Shown: positions 59,590 to 64,000 of the stretch, piece by piece
Position numbering within the stretch: the first letter of the stretch is position 1
How the letters are laid out: every line of letters starts with the position of its first letter
Assembly: GCA_963706605.1 (NCBI GenBank)
Contig: OY970165.1
Location: forward strand, 2,418,001 to 2,482,000
Direction of reading: 5' to 3'
DNA: 64,000 nt
Origin: VRUE01 sp963706605
Lineage (GTDB): Bacteria > Actinomycetota > Thermoleophilia > Solirubrobacterales > 70-9
The notes under the pieces: generated by a model
The model's database searches: none
What the model was told of the DNA's origin: nothing
Seen by the model: the letters and a program-made list of their open reading frames with translations, nothing else
Program-made: the position numbers and the translations under genes

Positions 59590-59967
59590 TTGGACATCCG
59601 CTTGAAGCGAGCATATGAGCCTGCCGAACCCGCGGACGGCTATCGCGTCCTGATCGATCGCCTCTGGCCGAGAGGGGTCTCGCGCGAACGGGCCGGGCTC
59701 GACGAATGGGAGCCGGAGCTGGCGCCGAGCACCGAGCTGAGGAGATGGTTCGGGCACGACCCCGGCCGGTTCGAGGAGTTCCGGCACCGCTACGTCGAGG
59801 AGCTTCGCCGGCAGCGCCAGCGGCTCGCCGCGCTTCGCCGCCGCGCCCGCGAAGGCACGCTCACCCTCGTCTACGCAGCCAACGACACCGAGCACAACGA
59901 CGCGGTCGTCCTTGCGGAGGTGCTGAGGCGAGGCCTGCCGCGAGCGGCAACCGACGAGGATCACTGA
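59590..59967 (+). CDS. DUF488-family protein
   Basis: 125 residues from TTG 59590. Family signature: RVLIDRLWPRGVSRERAGLDEWEPELAPS, ELRRWFGHDPGRFEEF, LTLVYAANDTEHNDAVVL. The conserved RLWPRG and WFGHDP segments are present. Function is not established for the family. No ribosome site is obvious. Confidence 0.88.
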   Translation: MDIRLKRAYEPAEPADGYRVLIDRLWPRGVSRERAGLDEWEPELAPSTELRRWFGHDPGRFEEFRHRYVEELRRQRQRLAALRRRAREGTLTLVYAANDTEHNDAVVLAEVLRRGLPRAATDEDH

Positions 59968-60040
59968 CCTCACAGCGCCGGCGACGCGACCAGCTCGGTG
60001 GTCGACCGGACCTCGCCGATCCAGCCACGTATCCCTCTGC

Positions 60041-61099
60041 TTAGGCGAGTGCCTTCACCTCGCGCCAGGTCAGCATCCGGCTGCTTTTTCGGTCGATCAC
60101 CTTGAGTCGAATCGCCCGCAGGCCATCGACAACGCCGAGCACTGGAACGTCGTGGAAGATCGGGCTCTCGTCGTGGGCGCGCTGAAGGTTGTAGTTGGGG
60201 ATCTTGGCGCTGAGATGGTGGACATGGTGAAGGCCGATGTTGCCAGTGAAGAACTGGAGGATCTTCGGGAGCTTCAGGTGAGAGCTTCCCCGCAGGGCGG
60301 CATCGGCGTAGCTCCACTGATCCGAACTCTCCCAGTAGACGTCCTCGAACTGGTGCTGAACATAAAACATGAACACGCCCAGCGTCCCGGCGAGGACCGC
60401 CGTCGGTATCTGCACGAGCAGCCATGCCTGCAGGCCGACGAACCAGGACACCGTGCCGATCAGCAGCGCCAGGGCGAGGTTCGTGGCGAGGATGCTGCGG
60501 CGCTGGCGCGGTCGCATCTTGTTGGACCAGATGCGCGGCCCGATCATCAGCGACCAGATCGGCCCGATCCCGAACATCACCACCGGATTGCGGAAGAGGC
60601 GGTAACCCAGCCGCGATTTCCAAGGCCGGGAGAGGTACTCCTCGACCGTGAGCGTCGCGACATCTCCTGTCCCGCGTCGGTCGAGATCGCCGGAGCTGCC
60701 GTGGTGGACGGCGTGGTTATGGCGCCAGTTGGCGAACGGCTGGAAGACGAGCAACCCGGCCATCCTGCCCACCCAGAGGTTCGCTCGCCTGCTCGGCAGG
60801 AAGGAGCCGTGGGCGCAGTCGTGAAAGACGATGAACGTCCTCAGCAGGAAGCCCGCTGCCGGAACGGCGAGGGCAAAGGTGATCCAGACGGAGATTTCGA
60901 GACTGAAGTACATCGCCGTGGAGAGAGCGAGGTAGGGCGCCACCGAGGTGGCCAGATCGAGCAAGCTGTGGGGCAGCGAGGGTCGCTCGTGACGAGCAAC
61001 CGCCTCGCGCCAATAGAGGCGATCTGGCGGGTCGGCATCGATCTGCTCGGAGGTCGGTATGGCTGCCGCGCTCACGACGGGAGACCGTATCCGTCCCAC
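60041..61099 (-). CDS. Membrane fatty acid desaturase
   Basis: 352 residues. The three histidine boxes for a di-iron centre are intact: HDCAHGS, HNHAVHH and HHVHH, set among four to six membrane helices. The order and spacing match DesA/AlkB-type acyl-lipid desaturases. It introduces a double bond into membrane acyl chains, probably in cold adaptation. The first 30 residues are poorly conserved, so a later start is possible. Confidence 0.9.
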   Translation of the reverse strand: MGRIRSPVVSAAAIPTSEQIDADPPDRLYWREAVARHERPSLPHSLLDLATSVAPYLALSTAMYFSLEISVWITFALAVPAAGFLLRTFIVFHDCAHGSFLPSRRANLWVGRMAGLLVFQPFANWRHNHAVHHGSSGDLDRRGTGDVATLTVEEYLSRPWKSRLGYRLFRNPVVMFGIGPIWSLMIGPRIWSNKMRPRQRRSILATNLALALLIGTVSWFVGLQAWLLVQIPTAVLAGTLGVFMFYVQHQFEDVYWESSDQWSYADAALRGSSHLKLPKILQFFTGNIGLHHVHHLSAKIPNYNLQRAHDESPIFHDVPVLGVVDGLRAIRLKVIDRKSSRMLTWREVKALA

Positions 61100-61418
61100 C
61101 TAAAGCCCAGTGTCGCGCGAAACGCGAGCCATGCACCTGAGTAGCTCGATCCGCTGGCTCATCATCCACTGCTGGCCGAAGGGATCGCGCAGACGACCGG
61201 CGCGGTCGCCGTAGAACTGGTCGGCCAGCGGGTGGAGTACCTCCGCTCCAGCCTTGACCGCCCGCGCCCAGGCAGCGTCCACGTCCTCCCAGTAGGTGGC
61301 CATGATCGCGCTGACGACCCCGCCGAGACTGCGGCGAGCGTGCTGGCGCTCCATCCCCTGCCTCCTCGGTGATCATGACCACCGAGCCGCCGAGTCGGAG
61401 GGGTCGCCGCCGTGCCAC
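61100..61418 (-). pseudogene. 5'-truncated, frameshifted VOC-family gene
   Basis: The C-terminal half of a VOC (glyoxalase-like) protein is clear: MATYWEDVDAAWARAVKAGA, LADQFYGDRAGRLRDPFG and QQWMMSQRIE. The preceding strand LGGSVVMITEE is in another frame, and two bases appear missing near 61330 at SPQS/LGG. The N-terminal half is absent; instead the sequence runs into an NTF2-like fragment. Confidence 0.7.
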
Positions 61419-61516
61419 TTGACGTCGGGATCGAGGAACTCGCGGACGGCGCCGAGATCCCCGCGCAAGGCAGCTTCATAGCCGCGTCGTGCCAACTCCA
61501 CGTTGGTCTCGCTCAC
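61373..61516 (-). pseudogene. SnoaL/NTF2-like gene fragment fused to the VOC remnant
   Basis: From GTG 61516 about 47 codons read like the start of a SnoaL-like (NTF2-fold) protein: ELARRGYEAALRGDLGAV, EFLDPDVKWHGGDPSDS, then a stop. Intact family members are about 130 residues. The join to a truncated VOC gene implies a deletion that fused two neighbouring genes. Confidence 0.65.
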
Positions 61517-61571
61517 CCGGCCATTGTCTCACCCGAGGCCGAGTGGCCCATGTGCAGGGAATTCGATGCGA

Positions 61572-61613
61572 AGCGGCGGATGGGATCCGAACCCACGACC
61601 TTCTACATGGCAA
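61572..61613 (-). tRNA. 3' half of tRNA-Gly(GCC): attachment-site remnant
   Basis: Minus strand: anticodon loop TTGCCAT (GCC), stem 3' strand GTAGA, variable loop AGGTC, T arm GTGGG-TTCGGAT-CCCAT, acceptor CCGCCGC and discriminator T. The 5' half is absent: upstream sequence gives no pairing partner for GTAGA and no D arm. Integrases commonly recombine within the anticodon loop, so this is most likely a residual att copy. It is not a working tRNA. Confidence 0.75.
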
Positions 61614-61642
61614 TTTAGGAAGGTCGCCGGCAACCTTTGATC

Positions 61643-61761
61643 GCCAATCAGCGCGATTTACAGGATTTGTGATTGGCGAGATCGGGAATGTTCGACATAA
61701 ATATGCGCGGATATGCCCCGATATGCAGCGTTTCGGGCACTTCTGGCCAAAAGTGCCCGAA
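61643..61761. repeat. Integrase-arm-like repeats next to the tRNA-Gly fragment
   Basis: An inverted repeat GCCAATCA/TGATTGGC (61643-61650 and 61670-61677) is followed by three tandem 10-bp units ATATGCGCGG, ATATGCCCCG, ATATGCAGCG (61701-61730), then a hairpin with 11-bp stem TTCGGGCACTT/AAGTGCCCGAA (61732-61761). The stretch is AT-richer than its surroundings. The arrangement resembles the arm and helper sites flanking a phage attP core. There is no protein-coding gene from 61517 to 61845. Confidence 0.6.
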
Positions 61762-61845
61762 CCAAGAGAGACGGTTCGATCGGCCCGCAGATCGGAGGAA
61801 ACCGACTATGGTCGATATCCCAAGACAAACGAGGAGGATGCCGTC

Positions 61846-62133
61846 ATGTATGTACGCGTCGTCAGGTTCACCGGCGTTTCTGCCGAGCGGATGCAGGAGC
61901 TCCTTACCCGTATCGAGGAGTCCGACGGGCCACCCCCCGGCGTGCCTGCCAAGGGCCTCAAGATCTTGTTCGATGGCTCACAGGACACGGCAGTGGTCCT
62001 TCAGTACTTCGAGAGCGCGGAGGACATGGAGGCGGGGGCTCAAGTGTTCAGTGCGATGGATCCCTCAGAGACGCCCGGCACCCGAGCGTCGGTGGACATG
62101 TGCGAGGTGAAGCTCGAGCGAACGCTCGACTGA
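61846..62133 (+). CDS. Small dimeric alpha/beta-barrel-like protein
   Basis: 95 residues from ATG 61846, with GAGGAGG as ribosome site. The pattern YVRVVRFTGVSAERMQELLT ... GLKILFDGSQDTAVVLQYF ... EDMEAGAQVFSAMD fits the ferredoxin-like ABM/dimeric barrel fold, with no catalytic residues recognised. It lies on the element side of the att remnant, so it may be cargo of an integrated element. Confidence 0.65.
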   Translation: MYVRVVRFTGVSAERMQELLTRIEESDGPPPGVPAKGLKILFDGSQDTAVVLQYFESAEDMEAGAQVFSAMDPSETPGTRASVDMCEVKLERTLD

Positions 62134-62262
62134 ATCGTTTCGCGACTTCCGAGCACCTCCGACCAGAAGTATCCGAATCGCCATGACCGGGTCGAATCGA
62201 GGTCGAGTTGGAGGAACAGGCGACCCGAAGCGGCTTCGCCTTTCAGGACATCATCCCCGGGC

Positions 62263-62268
62263 TAGCAT
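62263..62268 (+). promoter_or_regulatory. -10 box TAGCAT before the response regulator
   Basis: TAGCAT ends 6 nt before ATG 62275 with no Shine-Dalgarno, the leaderless arrangement also seen at 2826 and 37287. Confidence 0.4.
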
Positions 62269-62274
62269 CGCCGT

Positions 62275-62949
62275 ATGGAGATCCTGGTGGTTGAGGACGA
62301 GCCCGCAATCGCCGACTTCCTCGGGCGGGGCCTTGAGGCGGAGGGTTACGACGTAATCACGGCCAGCGATGGGATCGAGGGTGAGCGGCTGGCTCTCGGT
62401 GGCCACGTTGACATCGTCATCCTCGATCGGATGCTGCCGGGACGCGACGGGATCGAGATGCTGGCCGCGATCAGACGGGTCAAGCCAACCTTGCCTGTGA
62501 TCATGCTGACTGCCAAGGGTGAGATCGCAGATCGCGTCGAAGGCCTCGATATGGGCGCGACTGACTACATAACCAAGCCCTTCGCCTTCGAGGAGCTTCT
62601 GGCGCGGATAAGGGCTCGCCTCCAACGGCCTGATACCCAGGACGCAACCGTGCTGGAGGCTGAGGGGTTGCGATTCGACCTGCTGGCGCGCCGGGTCGCG
62701 CGCGGCAGTCTCTCGGTCAACCTTCCCGAGCGTGAGGCCGCACTGCTCGCTTACCTGATGCGACGCCCGGGCCATGTCTGTACACACCGCGAGATCCTCG
62801 CCTCGGTCTGGGGCTACGACCACGATCCCGGCACCAACATCGTTCAGGTCTACATCGGCTACCTGCGCAAGCGCCTCGCCCTGCCCGACTCCCCTGCCCC
62901 GATCGAGACGGTCCGCTCGGCCGGCTATCGACTGAGAGAAAATAAATGA
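62275..62949 (+). CDS. OmpR/PhoB-family response regulator
   Basis: 224 residues. Receiver domain with acidic pocket VVEDEP, phosphoacceptor Asp in ILDRMLPG, Thr in MLTAKG and Lys in ITKPF. The winged-helix DNA-binding domain (about 125-222) shows LPEREAALLAYLMRRPG, WGYDHDPGTNIVQVYIGYLR and TVRSAGYRLR. Its stop overlaps the kinase start (ATGA). The regulon is unknown. Confidence 0.95.
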   Translation: MEILVVEDEPAIADFLGRGLEAEGYDVITASDGIEGERLALGGHVDIVILDRMLPGRDGIEMLAAIRRVKPTLPVIMLTAKGEIADRVEGLDMGATDYITKPFAFEELLARIRARLQRPDTQDATVLEAEGLRFDLLARRVARGSLSVNLPEREAALLAYLMRRPGHVCTHREILASVWGYDHDPGTNIVQVYIGYLRKRLALPDSPAPIETVRSAGYRLRENK

Positions 62950-64000
62950 GAAGCGTCTGGGCAGGGCTGGGGCTGCGGGGGAGGCTGGCGTTCTCCATCG
63001 GCACGATCGTCGTGGTCGCGTTTGCAGTCGTCTTTGCAGCGGTACGGGCTCAGATGTCCCACGAGTCGAGCGTGATCAAGCGTGAGGAGGCGCGGGAGAC
63101 GAGCGCTCCCGGCGTGACCGAGCCGGGAGAGGGCTCGGCGATCTCGCCGATCGAAGATGCTCAGTCGGACGCCGAAAAGACCTTTCTCGCGGTCGGTGGA
63201 GCGACGCTGCTCGCGGCACTTCTCGCCGGCTATCTACTCGCTGCGCGCACCGCCTCCCCCCTGCGCCGCTTCGCCGCCACCGCCGCTGAGGTCGATGCCG
63301 GCGACCTCTCCCCTCGACTGAAATCCAACCCGGCTTCTGCGGCAGAGCTGCGAACCCTCGCCGAAGCGTTCAACCACATGCTCGACCGCCTCGACGACGC
63401 CTTCTCACGCCAGCGGCAGTTCGTTTCCGACGCCTCCCACGAGCTGCGCACCCCACTGACCGCGATTCGCGGTCAGCTCGAAGTCCTGACCCGCAGCGCC
63501 AACCCAGCCCCGGCAGAGCTTCAGCGGGTCGAGAGCATGATGCTGACCGAGATGGCGAGGATCGAACGGCTGGTGGACGATCTGCTTACCCTCGCACGAC
63601 TCGACGAGGAAGCGCCGCTGCGACGCGAAGGGATCTTGCTCGCGCCCTACCTGCGGCGCCTCGCCGAAGAGGAAACGCTGGGCGACGTCACAGTCGGCGA
63701 GCTTCAACGCGGCACTCTTCACGCCGATCCTGACCGGCTGACCCAGGTCATCCGCAATCTGCTCGTCAACGCCCGCCGCCACGCCGGGCCGACGGGGTGG
63801 GTCGCAATCTCCGCCGAGGCGCGCGGCGCGCGACTGACGATCCGCGTCGATGACGACGGCCCTGGGATCTCCCCAGCGGACCGGGAGCGGGTCTTCGGGC
63901 GCTTCCACCGCAGCGAGGCCTCTCGTGCCCGAGACAGCGGTGGCAGTGGCCTCGGCCTGGCGATCGCCCGCTCGATCGTCGAGCTCCACGGCGGCCGGAT
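62946..64000 (+). CDS. Sensor histidine kinase (3' end off window)
   Basis: 351 codons visible from ATG 62946; no stop before the right edge. Two membrane helices (about 14-35 and 80-100) bracket a short extracytoplasmic domain of about 45 residues. A HAMP region follows, then the H-box FVSDASHELRTPLTAI, an N-box VIRNLLVNARRHAG, and G boxes DDDGPGISPADR and GGSGLGLAI. Translationally coupled to the response regulator, its probable partner. Confidence 0.94.
   Translation, partial: MRSVWAGLGLRGRLAFSIGTIVVVAFAVVFAAVRAQMSHESSVIKREEARETSAPGVTEPGEGSAISPIEDAQSDAEKTFLAVGGATLLAALLAGYLLAARTASPLRRFAATAAEVDAGDLSPRLKSNPASAAELRTLAEAFNHMLDRLDDAFSRQRQFVSDASHELRTPLTAIRGQLEVLTRSANPAPAELQRVESMMLTEMARIERLVDDLLTLARLDEEAPLRREGILLAPYLRRLAEEETLGDVTVGELQRGTLHADPDRLTQVIRNLLVNARRHAGPTGWVAISAEARGARLTIRVDDDGPGISPADRERVFGRFHRSEASRARDSGGSGLGLAIARSIVELHGGR

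Overview
The window is GC-rich, actinobacterial-type chromosomal DNA with tightly packed genes. Many start codons are GTG or TTG, and coupled genes often overlap by 1-4 nt. The gene set (fused SecDF, Rsh/RecJ/RuvCAB/YebC cluster, PdxST, MoaD-like carrier beside threonine synthase, tandem TetR regulator, IPT/PASTA secreted protein) suggests Thermoleophilia, probably Solirubrobacterales. This is judged from gene content only; no 16S gene is present.

1-31 kb is mostly housekeeping. In order: pyrR (cut by the left edge) with a PyrR-binding leader; RNase Z; a PD-(D/E)XK nuclease behind a GAAC-N4-GTTC palindrome; tRNA-Arg(CCG); an HMCES/YedK protein; a sugar-nucleotide pair (RfbF-like, RfbG-like); a ThrC-like enzyme plus a MoaD/ThiS-like carrier behind a complete SAM-I riboswitch with its own terminator; a plus-strand run corA, hit, phosphomannomutase, MBL hydrolase, lipid kinase; and a long minus-strand block yebC-ruvC-ruvA-ruvB-(zinc-ribbon protein)-secDF-recJ-rsh. 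PdxS-PdxT-M29 aminopeptidase, an RpiR-type regulator and a membrane-protein/YjbQ operon follow. A 69-bp palindromic element sits in frame inside recJ.

31-62 kb is accessory. It holds transporters (two MMPL, SulP, DHA2 MFS), secreted proteins and lipoproteins, signalling proteins (a degenerate GGDEF/HD-GYP protein, ArsR-SRPBCC, tandem TetR), lipid enzymes (PAP2, diacylglycerol kinase, desaturase), and a c-di-AMP (ydaO-type) riboswitch before a CBS-domain gene. Decayed genes cluster here: a frameshifted MMPL, a frameshifted DUF1330-like gene, a frameshifted membrane protein, a gutted CYTH gene beside CHAD, and a fused NTF2/VOC remnant. At 61.6 kb the 3' half of a tRNA-Gly(GCC) with adjoining direct and inverted repeats looks like the scar of an integrative element. 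The right end is an OmpR-type two-component system, with the kinase cut by the edge.

The most interesting unit is the SAM-riboswitch-controlled ThrC-like/MoaD-like pair. Its control by SAM suggests carrier-protein-dependent sulfur transfer for homocysteine or methionine synthesis rather than simple threonine synthesis.
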